Assembly: GCA_030151005.1 (NCBI GenBank)
Contig: JASLES010000490.1
Location: 1 to 11,248 of the forward strand
Direction of reading: 5' to 3'
Length of the DNA stretch: 11,248 nt
Source: Silvimonas sp.
Lineage (GTDB): Bacteria > Pseudomonadota > Gammaproteobacteria > Burkholderiales > Chitinibacteraceae
The position numbers and the translations under genes are program-made. Below the pieces are notes generated by a model. That model was not told the DNA's origin. It saw only the letters and a list, made by a program, of their open reading frames with translations, and ran no database searches. This document shows positions 1 through 5,384 of this stretch, piece by piece (positions within the stretch are counted from its first letter, which is position 1; every line of letters starts with the position of its first letter).

Positions 1-170
1 CCTGCCGGGACGCCAGCGAACGCGGCTTTGCTACCGTGCTGGCCAGCGATGCACATAGCTGCATGGACACCCCACAACTGGCCGCCGGCGACATCATTGC
101 GCACCACAACGCCACGCTGGGTGGGCCGTTTGTGATGTTGCAAAGCACGGCGGAAATTGAGATGGGGTGA
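1..170 (+). CDS. Isochorismatase-family cysteine hydrolase, C-terminal fragment
   Basis: The frame is open from base 3 to the TGA at 168-170 and gives 55 residues, cut by the window edge. The fragment starts with CRDASERGF, followed by a strand and the motif SDAHS, then TPQLAAGDIIAHHN and a short tail ending in EIEMG. This is the usual end of isochorismatase-like (PF00857) cysteine hydrolases, where the SDAHS and IIAHHN segments follow the catalytic cysteine helix. The nucleophilic Cys normally lies a few residues before the first residue seen here, so it is outside the window. The substrate cannot be told: members include nicotinamidases, biuret and ureido hydrolases and many unknowns. It is separated from the arginine genes by a 512-bp repeat-rich gap and is probably not part of that system. 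Confidence 0.8.
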   Translation, partial: CRDASERGFATVLASDAHSCMDTPQLAAGDIIAHHNATLGGPFVMLQSTAEIEMG

Positions 171-281
171 AGCGCGGATTTCTTATGAGAATGGGCCGCC
201 GCTACTCCATTGTTCTTGCTTGAGCAGGAAAAAACGAGTGGCAGCGGTGGCCAGCCGTCACGTTATTTGCCTGCAGTGCAA

Positions 282-307
282 CTGGATTCCCGCCAAGGGG
301 GAATGAC
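282..307. repeat. dRS3-like inverted repeat
   Basis: ATTCCC at 286-291 and GGGAAT at 299-304 form a 6-bp inverted repeat with a 7-nt spacer. It is flanked by CTGG on the left and GAC on the right. This resembles the dRS3 repeat of Neisseria (ATTCCC, about 8 nt, GGGAAT) and the common CTGGATTCCCGC...GGGAATGACG repeats of proteobacteria. A related pair bounds the element at 9923-10050. Confidence 0.6.
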
Positions 308-510
308 TGGGTTGGGGATGGGATGGGGTTGCTTTTGCTCTGGACGTTGCTTTTGACGTACCTCCCCTCCGGCAACGCCGAGCATCGCAGCAAGGCGCGG
401 GGTTTCGGCGAAGGGGTGTTTGAGCGAAGCGAGTTCCCGTAGCCAGCCGCGCCTTGCGAGAAGCGCAGGGAACCCCGCAGGGGCGTGGTCGCATGGGTCG
501 CCTTTCTTTG

Positions 511-542
511 GTTACTTTCTTTGGCGAAGCAAAGAAAGTAAC
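511..542. repeat. Perfect 13-bp stem hairpin in a dispersed repeat
   Basis: GTTACTTTCTTTG (511-523) is the exact reverse complement of CAAAGAAAGTAAC (530-542), with loop GCGAAG. I recall this sequence as a recurrent intergenic element in Pseudomonas, Xanthomonas and Burkholderia-type genomes. A transcript would fold strongly in either direction, but no U-tract follows on either side, so I do not call it an intrinsic terminator. Confidence 0.65.
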
Positions 543-621
543 GTGCTCCGGGCACCCCCGGTATGTAATGCCTTTACTCGCGCCGTAGGCGCTAACACAC
601 GTAACAATATAAACAGGTTCG

Positions 622-657
622 CTACCCCGGATTCCCGCTATCGCTCCATCCGGGCTA
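622..657. repeat. CCCGGAT/ATCCGGG palindromic element downstream of the regulator gene
   Basis: CCCGGAT (626-632) and ATCCGGG (648-654) pair around a 15-nt loop. The stem is extended by near-complementary GCTA and CTAC ends. On the minus strand it reads GTAGCCCGGATGGAGCGATA onward, a layout known from REP-like elements placed after genes in many proteobacteria. It lies 26 nt past the minus-strand regulator stop and may protect or end that transcript (inference). Confidence 0.5.
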
Positions 658-682
658 CACCGTGGTTCTCGCCAACAAAGCC

Positions 683-1318
683 TCACTCCCCTTCCTTCAA
701 CTTCTTCACATGCTTGTACACCGTCGCCCGCCCCATCCCCAGCACATTGGCCACATAATCCGCCGCGCTTTTCCGCTGGAATGCCCCTTCTTCATACAGC
801 GCCTCAACCAGGGCCTGGCGGTGATTCCGTGACAGGGTATTGAGCGAGAGTTGTCGCTCAGAGAGCCAGCCATGCATAAAGGTGTTAATGCGCTCCTGCC
901 AGTCATCTTTGAACAATGCGGCAGGCTGGGCAATGACGCCTGCACCCTTGATGAACAGACTGAGTGCGGCTTGCATGTCGTCAAACACGGCAATGTTGAA
1001 GTTGATGCACATCACGCCGATGGCGGTCTGTTCATCGTCAAACAGCACCATGCTCACCGAGCGCATGCGCCGGCCGTCCCAGTTCAGTTTTTCGTACGGG
1101 CCCATGACGCGCTCGGCGTCGCGCAGTTCTTCCAGTGCAGAGTCGTCACCGATCTGGCGTTTGGAAAGGTTGTTGGCCAAATGCACAACGCGCTGGTCTT
1201 CCAGATTGTGAATGACCACTTCTGCATACGGGAAAAACAGCGTGGCAATGCCGTCTGCCACGTGGCGGTAGCGCTCCAGCAACACGGTTTTGCCGGTCGC
1301 ATTCTTTTTCTGGGTCAT
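683..1318 (-). CDS. YheO/DauR-type transcriptional regulator (PAS-like plus HTH)
   Basis: This 211-residue protein has the two-part layout of the YheO family. A PAS-like sensory domain (about residues 10-125, containing FFPYAEVVIHNLED and GVMCINFN) is followed by a C-terminal helix-turn-helix (about 165-208) whose recognition helix is GRATVYKHVKKLK. The ATG at 1318 is chosen because GGGA lies about 8 nt before it and the conserved domain begins soon after; an upstream in-frame codon at 1363 would add 15 unlike residues. DauR of Pseudomonas aeruginosa, which controls D-arginine use and is relieved by arginine, belongs to this family. Here the gene ends a minus-strand series, 69 nt after a DauB-like gene, which is the context expected of a DauR counterpart. 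The ligand and targets are inferred; YheO proteins of other function exist. Confidence 0.8.
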   Translation of the reverse strand: MTQKKNATGKTVLLERYRHVADGIATLFFPYAEVVIHNLEDQRVVHLANNLSKRQIGDDSALEELRDAERVMGPYEKLNWDGRRMRSVSMVLFDDEQTAIGVMCINFNIAVFDDMQAALSLFIKGAGVIAQPAALFKDDWQERINTFMHGWLSERQLSLNTLSRNHRQALVEALYEEGAFQRKSAADYVANVLGMGRATVYKHVKKLKEGE

Positions 1319-1387
1319 GCATGGTCCCGCAAGGGTCGATGAACGCCGCGTAACATGCCACAAACAGTACCAAACATGGCGAGAAAA

Positions 1388-2347
1388 TTACTGTCCGGTT
1401 TGCAATACCTGATAAAGCGCATGCGCAATGGCGATGTCTTCCAGACCCAGACCAATAGAGCGGAAGAATGCATGTTTTTTGTAGTCGGGCAGGGCGCAAC
1501 GGCGGTTGGCCAGATCAGCCAGATCACCCACCACGTTGCCCGCAGACCAACCATAGCGGTCAGCGGCCACCACCATCTCACCGGCGCTGGCGGGGGTGGT
1601 GCGTTTGTAGTCGCAGTAGACGGCCATGCCCGGCAGGGCGGCGGGCGGGATTTCATGGGCGCGGACCACGTTGGTGCTGATTGAGGTCAGCAGCGCCGGG
1701 CGGGTCAGGTCGGCCGGGTCCAGTACTGGCGTGCCGGATGAAGTGCACAGCATGATCACGTCGGCATCGCGTACGCATTGTTCTGTGCTGGCGGCGATCT
1801 CTACCTGGCTATCGAGCGCGCGCCATGCGACTTGCTGGTCCGGGCGCTCGGCCAGCTTGGGTGAGTACACGCTGATGTGGCTCCAGCTGCGCAGTTTGGC
1901 GGCGTGACGCAAATGCGCCTGCGCCACGGCACCACTACCGATGATGGCAAGGCGGTTGGCGGTTGGCGCAGCCAGGTAATCGACGGCCAGTGCGGTGGTG
2001 CCGGCTGTGCGCTCCGTGGTCAGTTGGCCTGCATCGCACAGCAAGAGGGGTTGGCCGGTTTGCATGGACATCAGCATGGTCCAGGCGGTGATGACCGGTT
2101 TGCCCGGCGTGACGATGTAGGGCGAGAGTTTGGCGCCAAACACACCGGCATGGGCCAGCACGCCTTGATAGGTGATGAAGTCGCCCATGTCTTGCGGGAA
2201 CAAGGTCAACGTTTGTGCTGGTTGCACCGCCTGGTCATTGCCCAGGGCGTGGAAAGTCTCTTGCAGCACGCTGCGGACATCCAGGCGGGACAACAACGCG
2301 CGGACTGTGGCGGCGTCGGCAATCAAGGGAGCGGGGGTGGACATCAT
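1388..2347 (-). CDS. Ornithine cyclodeaminase/mu-crystallin family dehydrogenase (DauB-like)
   Basis: This 319-residue protein has the length and order of the ornithine cyclodeaminase/mu-crystallin family (PF02423). The N-terminal substrate half includes GAKLSP (Lys73, the likely equivalent of the ornithine cyclodeaminase substrate lysine) and TTERTAGTTALA (Arg113, a likely carboxylate-binding Arg). The Rossmann half begins with IGSGAVAQAHL (137-146), the NAD(P) glycine motif. The ATG at 2347 follows AAAGG with an 8-nt gap; the next codon is also ATG. In this family ornithine cyclodeaminase makes proline, while P. aeruginosa DauB is an NAD(P)H-dependent L-arginine dehydrogenase that aminates 2-ketoarginine. 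The DauR-type neighbour and the FAD oxidoreductase nearby favour a DauB-like role, but the sequence alone cannot separate this from cyclodeaminase or ketimine reductase. Around residue 45, where I recall a P-x-Arg motif, there is P-A-Gln. Confidence 0.8.
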   Translation of the reverse strand: MMSTPAPLIADAATVRALLSRLDVRSVLQETFHALGNDQAVQPAQTLTLFPQDMGDFITYQGVLAHAGVFGAKLSPYIVTPGKPVITAWTMLMSMQTGQPLLLCDAGQLTTERTAGTTALAVDYLAAPTANRLAIIGSGAVAQAHLRHAAKLRSWSHISVYSPKLAERPDQQVAWRALDSQVEIAASTEQCVRDADVIMLCTSSGTPVLDPADLTRPALLTSISTNVVRAHEIPPAALPGMAVYCDYKRTTPASAGEMVVAADRYGWSAGNVVGDLADLANRRCALPDYKKHAFFRSIGLGLEDIAIAHALYQVLQTGQ

Positions 2348-2435
2348 GGACAAAACCTTTGGTAAAACGTTGATAACAGCGCGCCCCGGGGGCAAACAGG
2401 GGCAATAGCAATAAATAATAAAGCGGGTTGCGCGG

Positions 2436-2472
2436 GCCAGATACGGGAGGGTAAGTGCCGCCCGCATCTGGC
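2436..2472. repeat. 12-bp stem-loop between the AotO-like and DauB-like genes
   Basis: GCCAGATACGGG (2436-2447) pairs with CCCGCATCTGGC (2461-2472): 11 of 12 positions are complementary, with one wobble, and the loop is 13 nt. It lies 21 nt past the AotO-like stop codon in the 146-bp gap before the DauB-like start. On the minus strand a T/A-rich stretch follows, but only after about 13 nt, so it is not a standard intrinsic terminator. It may protect or process the 3' end of the first message or attenuate read-through. Confidence 0.55.
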
Positions 2473-2493
2473 TGTTCAGGGATCAACCTGTGG

Positions 2494-3654
2494 TCAGAAA
2501 TCCAGCACCAGCTTACTGGCGCGATGGCCCGGTTGTAGGGCATGGCCCGCCACAAATGCGGCGCGCTGGCCATTCCGTACCAGGCGGTGCAACTGGCGGA
2601 CCACCAGCACACCATCGACATCACTTACAATGGGCACGCGCTCGTTGAACTGGTCGCCATCAATGGTGACGATCTCGGCAATCACCTCGCCCTTGAGAAC
2701 TTGCTGGCCCGGTTCTTTCAGGTAAACCACCACGCCTGAACATGGGCAGGGGATGTGCGACGCGGCTTCCAGCGGATACACCTGCGCGGCACCGTGTGGG
2801 CGGGGCTTGCCGGTAGCCGCCTCCTGGCTAAGGACGCCTTCTTGCGCCAGAAAATCCAGAATGGCTTCCGCGTCGTTTTGTGCCAGTTCATCGCTGATGT
2901 CGATCTGCCCGCGTAGTTCTACGGTGGCGGCAAAGCCTGCCGTTTCTGGCGTGAACAAACCCGCTTCTACCAGGGCAGACCAGGCATTGGCGTGCATCTG
3001 GTCGAATGAATTGCCGCCGGAATACCCACCGCTTTCCGGTTCTTCAACCAGCACCACCGGCGCGCCAATCTGATTGGCCAGTTTGCAGGCGCGTGCGCTT
3101 TGCAGGCGTGAGGCATACAGATGGGCAATGGCATCCGTATCGCAGTGCAGATCCAGCACCACATCGTGCGCCATCGCCAGGCGTGATAATTCCAGCTTCA
3201 TCGCACCCGTGACGTGGCGTGGGGGTTGCTGGGCATCCAGTTGCGCCTGAAAAAACGCTTTCCAGTCACGTGCGGTCATGCCGGCACCTTTGCCGCTGGC
3301 CACTTGTTCACGCACCGCGTCAGAGAGCGTCGGGTAATTGCGGTTGAAGTTCTCACCATTTTCAAAATCAAAACGGCCGACGATCGGACCAAAGACGCGT
3401 TGGGCCATGCCAATGGGGTTGGCATAAGGCACCAGCGTGACACAGCCGGCAATGGCACCTTGCTGGTCGAGTGCTTTCAAGAGCACCAGCAAGTGCTGGA
3501 TAACCAGCAGGCCCGGGTGCTCATCACCGTGCAAACCGGCCTGGATATAGGCGCTCTTGCCGGCGTGCGGGTTGCCAAAGGTATGCGTGACCAAGCGGGG
3601 CGCGATGCCAGGCCCCATGCCAGGCAGCGAAATGTCTTGTTTCAGGTATGTCAT
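2494..3654 (-). CDS. Succinylglutamate desuccinylase/aspartoacylase-family metallohydrolase (AotO-like)
   Basis: This 386-residue protein carries the zinc-site pattern of the AstE/aspartoacylase group (PF04952, M14-like fold): HGDEH at 42-46 (His42 and Glu45), NRNYP at 104-108 and LDLHCD with His170. A later VELRG segment is the likely location of the catalytic Glu. Residues about 300-370 (CSGVVVYLKEPGQQVLKGE onward) look like a biotinyl/lipoyl-type beta hammerhead, which AstE lacks; AstE is also shorter (about 320-350). I therefore do not call it AstE. P. aeruginosa aotO, in the arginine/ornithine transport operon, encodes as I recall a protein of this type, with unknown function. A role in hydrolysing an N-acylated basic amino acid is an inference. 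The ATG at 3654 has AGGA 6 nt upstream. The gene heads the minus-strand series and diverges from the binding-protein gene. Confidence 0.85.
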   Translation of the reverse strand: MTYLKQDISLPGMGPGIAPRLVTHTFGNPHAGKSAYIQAGLHGDEHPGLLVIQHLLVLLKALDQQGAIAGCVTLVPYANPIGMAQRVFGPIVGRFDFENGENFNRNYPTLSDAVREQVASGKGAGMTARDWKAFFQAQLDAQQPPRHVTGAMKLELSRLAMAHDVVLDLHCDTDAIAHLYASRLQSARACKLANQIGAPVVLVEEPESGGYSGGNSFDQMHANAWSALVEAGLFTPETAGFAATVELRGQIDISDELAQNDAEAILDFLAQEGVLSQEAATGKPRPHGAAQVYPLEAASHIPCPCSGVVVYLKEPGQQVLKGEVIAEIVTIDGDQFNERVPIVSDVDGVLVVRQLHRLVRNGQRAAFVAGHALQPGHRASKLVLDF

Positions 3655-3775
3655 GAGGATTCCTCAATACCGTTACAGTGCCACTTGCGCACCAGTCCCG
3701 AAGCCTTGCAAACCAAGACTTCGCCTGTATTGGCCACGGTTCGGCGCAGCCAGACGGGTGATGCCGTTTGTAGAT

Positions 3776-3798
3776 TTAAAATCCATTATGGATGTAAA
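3776..3798. promoter_or_regulatory. 23-nt near-perfect palindrome, candidate operator
   Basis: The core ATCCATTATGGAT (3781-3793) is a perfect inverted repeat around one central T. It extends outward to 9 of 11 matched pairs over 3776-3798. It touches the minus-strand -10-like TATACT (3798-3803) and would sit at or just after the transcription start of the AotO-like gene, where a repressor site is expected. No regulator is assigned; the local YheO/DauR-type protein is a guess. Confidence 0.45.
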
Positions 3799-3803
3799 GT
3801 ATA
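3798..3803 (-). promoter_or_regulatory. Candidate -10 hexamer for the minus-strand genes
   Basis: On the minus strand the hexamer reads TATACT, 5 of 6 to TATAAT, in an A+T-rich patch. No convincing -35 hexamer lies 16-18 nt upstream, so the promoter would need an activator or is wrong. It would give a leader of about 140 nt before the AotO-like start codon. Confidence 0.3.
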
Positions 3804-4013
3804 TTTCTCACAATGGCAGAGCCGTCCGCAACCTGACGCACAAATCAGCCGGTTGCGCTTTCAGCATATGTGAAATTTTTGCGCTTACAGGGTTGTTTTT
3901 AAAAAGCAAAAACAAAGGCCGGGCGCGGTTTGCAGGGCGGGTGTCTTGTTGCGGCGCGTCAGCCGGGGGCGCGGGCAGGCGCGGCAGTAAAAAGAAATGG
4001 CAGCGGTTCAGTT

Positions 4014-4043
4014 GCGACAGTTTTTGTCGTGAACACGCAAGAT
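4014..4043 (+). promoter_or_regulatory. Candidate ArgR binding block, distal aot site
   Basis: TGTCGT at 4025-4030, 8 nt, then AA at 4039-4040 fits the P. aeruginosa ArgR half-site as I recall it (TGTCGC-N8-AA) with one mismatch in the hexamer. GCGACA at 4014-4019 is an exact TGTCGC on the other strand, giving an inverted pair 5 nt apart. Bases 4026-4043 (GTCGTGAACACGCAAGAT) match 10135-10152 in the astA promoter at 17 of 18 positions. The block is about 400 bp before the binding-protein gene and 360 bp before the AotO-like gene, which is far for a direct activator site. Confidence 0.45.
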
Positions 4044-4289
4044 CGACCGCCGGGTGATGGGCATGCTGGGAACCGGTTGCATATCGGCCCGGGTTCTCCC
4101 ATAAAGACCAGGCCAAAGCGACCGGCAGCTTCAGGACAGGCAGCCAGCATCACCAGAACAAAACAGAAAAACCACCGCAATGGTCACGCACTGCATTCTT
4201 ATAAAACGTCAGGCGCGGCACATTGAAGGGGTACGACCTTGCGAAGCACCGGTATGACAGTGTTTTGATATCGGTAATTTTCCCGCTGC

Positions 4290-4310
4290 TGCGATGCAAA
4301 AAATGTCGCA
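4290..4310. promoter_or_regulatory. TGCGA-N11-TCGCA inverted repeat upstream of the binding-protein gene
   Basis: TGCGA (4290-4294) and TCGCA (4306-4310) form an inverted repeat over 21 bp with an A-rich centre. The right arm includes a perfect TGTCGC (4304-4309), the hexamer I recall for ArgR half-sites, although the AA expected 8 nt later is absent. It is about 50 bp before the TATAAC hexamer, a plausible place for an activator. Confidence 0.35.
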
Positions 4311-4357
4311 AAAGTGGTGGAAGCCCGAATTGTCAGAATTCATGCATCCCGGCATCG

Positions 4358-4363
4358 TATAAC
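4358..4363 (+). promoter_or_regulatory. Candidate -10 hexamer for the aot operon
   Basis: TATAAC matches TATAAT at 5 of 6 positions. TTGTCA at 4330-4335 resembles a -35 box but is 22 nt away, too far for unaided sigma-70 recognition, so an activator-dependent promoter is more likely. A start near 4370 would give a leader of about 77 nt holding the hairpin at 4382-4398. Confidence 0.35.
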
Positions 4364-4381
4364 GCGTGTGTGCGCGCTAAA

Positions 4382-4398
4382 GCCCCGTTTGCCGGGGC
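4382..4398. repeat. Stem-loop in the leader of the binding-protein gene
   Basis: GCCCCG (4382-4387) and CGGGGC (4393-4398) form a 6-bp G+C stem with loop TTTGC. It lies about 40 nt before the Shine-Dalgarno sequence of the binding-protein gene. No U-tract follows on the + strand, so it is not an obvious attenuator; it may stabilise the 5' end of the message. Confidence 0.45.
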
Positions 4399-4446
4399 GG
4401 CGTGCTCGCAAAGCGATATGCATCAACTTGTGGTCTGGAGGAAAAC

Positions 4447-5223
4447 ATGAACTGGAAGATGGCTTTTTGCGCGGGTGCTTCTGCCCTTGTCTGTCTGATG
4501 GGTGCCGCGCACGCCCAGGATACGTTCAAGATGGGTCTGGAAGCCACTTACCCCCCGTTTGAAAGCAAATCGGGTGACGGCAAGCTGCAAGGCTTTGACG
4601 TTGAAATCGGCAACATGATCTGTGAGCGCATGAAGGTCAAATGCGTTTACGTTGAGAACAGCTTTGATGGTTTGATCCCGGCGCTGCAAGCCCGCAAGTT
4701 CGACGCCATCAATTCGGCCATGAACATCACGGCCAAGCGCAAGCAGGCCATTGATTTCACCAGCCCGGTGTACATCGTGCCGATCCAGATGGTGGCCAAG
4801 CGCGGCTCTAACCTGATGCCGACTACCGCCAGTCTGAAGGGCAAGACGGTGGGCGTGCTGCAAGGTTCGTCGCAAGAAGATTACCTGAAGAAGCATTGGG
4901 CCACCGCGGGTGTGAAGGTGACGTCTTATCAGGACCAGGACCAGGTTTACGCTGACCTTGTGGCCGGCCGTATCGACGCCGCCGTACAAGAATCGCAAAC
5001 CGCCATGGATGGTTTCCTGAGCAAGCCGGCCGGTAAAGATTTTGACTACGCTGGCGCGCCGCTGTCTGACCCGGACACCCTGGGCGAAGGCACTGGCCTT
5101 GGCATGCGCAAGGGTGATCCGCAGCGTGCCAAGGTGCAGGCTGCCATCGACTCGCTGAAGAAAGACGGCTCGTTCAGCAAGCTGTCGATGAAGTACTTCA
5201 AGCGTGACATTATCGCCAAGTAA
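4447..5223 (+). CDS. aotJ: Basic amino acid ABC transporter periplasmic binding protein (AotJ/ArtJ/HisJ-like)
   Basis: The 258-residue product starts with a signal peptide (a basic N-end, a hydrophobic stretch, and a likely cut after AHA near residue 23). The rest is a family 3 solute-binding protein (PF00497). It aligns by eye with LAO/HisJ: GLEATYPPF, GFDVEIGNMICERM, FDGLIPALQARKFDAI, the ligand-binding NITAKR with its Arg, VGVLQGSSQ, and GRIDAAVQES. Positions recalled as Asp11 and Asp161 in LAO are Glu here, an acidic replacement that keeps the pocket suited to a cationic side chain. The ATG at 4447 follows GGAGG closely. It is the first gene of the transporter operon and captures ligand in the periplasm for the two permeases. 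Arginine, ornithine, lysine or a related D-amino acid or opine are possible ligands; the exact one is not readable from sequence. Confidence 0.9.
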   Translation: MNWKMAFCAGASALVCLMGAAHAQDTFKMGLEATYPPFESKSGDGKLQGFDVEIGNMICERMKVKCVYVENSFDGLIPALQARKFDAINSAMNITAKRKQAIDFTSPVYIVPIQMVAKRGSNLMPTTASLKGKTVGVLQGSSQEDYLKKHWATAGVKVTSYQDQDQVYADLVAGRIDAAVQESQTAMDGFLSKPAGKDFDYAGAPLSDPDTLGEGTGLGMRKGDPQRAKVQAAIDSLKKDGSFSKLSMKYFKRDIIAK

Positions 5224-5284
5224 GCTTGACTGACCCGGCTGCGCTGACTGGCGCACTGGGTGAGTAGCTCAAGGCTCGTGGCGA

Positions 5285-5344
5285 GCGTTGCCGATGCGTC
5301 CTGCACCGGCAACGCCAACCTGGCGGGCGATCAACGTGATCGCC
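5285..5344. repeat. Two stem-loops between the binding-protein and oxidoreductase genes
   Basis: GCGTTGCCG (5285-5293) pairs exactly with CGGCAACGC (5307-5315) around a 13-nt loop. GGCGATCA (5326-5333) pairs exactly with TGATCGCC (5337-5344) around loop ACG. They fill the 161-bp gap after the binding-protein stop. In transporter operons such hairpins often protect the 3' end of the binding-protein message and reduce read-through, so that binding protein exceeds the membrane components; that role here is inferred. Confidence 0.6.
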
Positions 5345-5384
5345 TGATCAGGTGCCTTTTCAGAATCAGTTTTCGGGTTTATCC

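Larger units (their letters stand above)
171..682. other. Gene-free stretch made of dispersed palindromic repeats
   Basis: I see no credible gene here. The open frames on both strands (for example a 117-codon minus-strand frame at 202-555) encode low-complexity peptides containing KESNQRK-like strings. Such peptides are typical spurious translations of a repeat that recurs between genes in many proteobacteria. The stretch holds a dRS3-like inverted repeat (282-307), a perfect 13-bp hairpin (511-542), a GCGCC/GGCGC palindrome (580-592) and a CCCGGAT/ATCCGGG element (622-657). It lies between the stop of the + strand hydrolase and the stop of the minus-strand regulator, so it is a convergent gap where transcription from both sides should end. 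No hairpin with a clear U-tract was found. Confidence 0.7.
3655..4446. promoter_or_regulatory. Divergent regulatory region between the AotO-like and binding-protein genes
   Basis: These 792 bp separate two divergent transcription units and hold no gene I can support; the open frames across it have no recognisable motif and overlap each other. The left part (about 3770-3920) is clearly A+T-rich compared with the coding DNA and holds an operator-like palindrome and a minus-strand -10-like hexamer. The middle holds an ArgR-like block (4014-4043). The right part holds a TGCGA/TCGCA inverted repeat, a TATAAC hexamer and a leader hairpin before the binding-protein gene. The unusual length suggests several regulators act here; ArgR and the YheO/DauR-type protein are the obvious local candidates (inference). 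Confidence 0.6.

Noticed and set aside
282..307. CRISPR array or tandem repeat in the 5' gap
   Set aside because: The repeats are single palindromes with irregular spacing, without repeated units and spacers.
511..542. Intrinsic terminator at the 13-bp hairpin
   Set aside because: No U-tract follows on either strand and the sequence is a known kind of dispersed repeat.
202..686. Two long overlapping minus-strand open frames and one plus-strand frame
   Set aside because: They lie in palindromic repeats, have no ribosome site or domain, and encode the low-complexity peptides typical of translated intergenic repeats.
2494..3654. Calling this gene astE (succinylglutamate desuccinylase)
   Set aside because: It is longer than AstE and has a biotinyl-like C-terminal domain; it resembles the AotO-type branch, so only the broad family is supported.
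3808..4226. Frames on both strands in the divergent region that might be small genes
   Set aside because: They overlap each other, lack ribosome sites and recognisable motifs, and cover operator-like repeats.
4423..5256. A 277-codon minus-strand frame opposite the binding-protein gene
   Set aside because: It is an antisense shadow of a clear family member, kept open by high G+C codon use, and has no recognisable motif.
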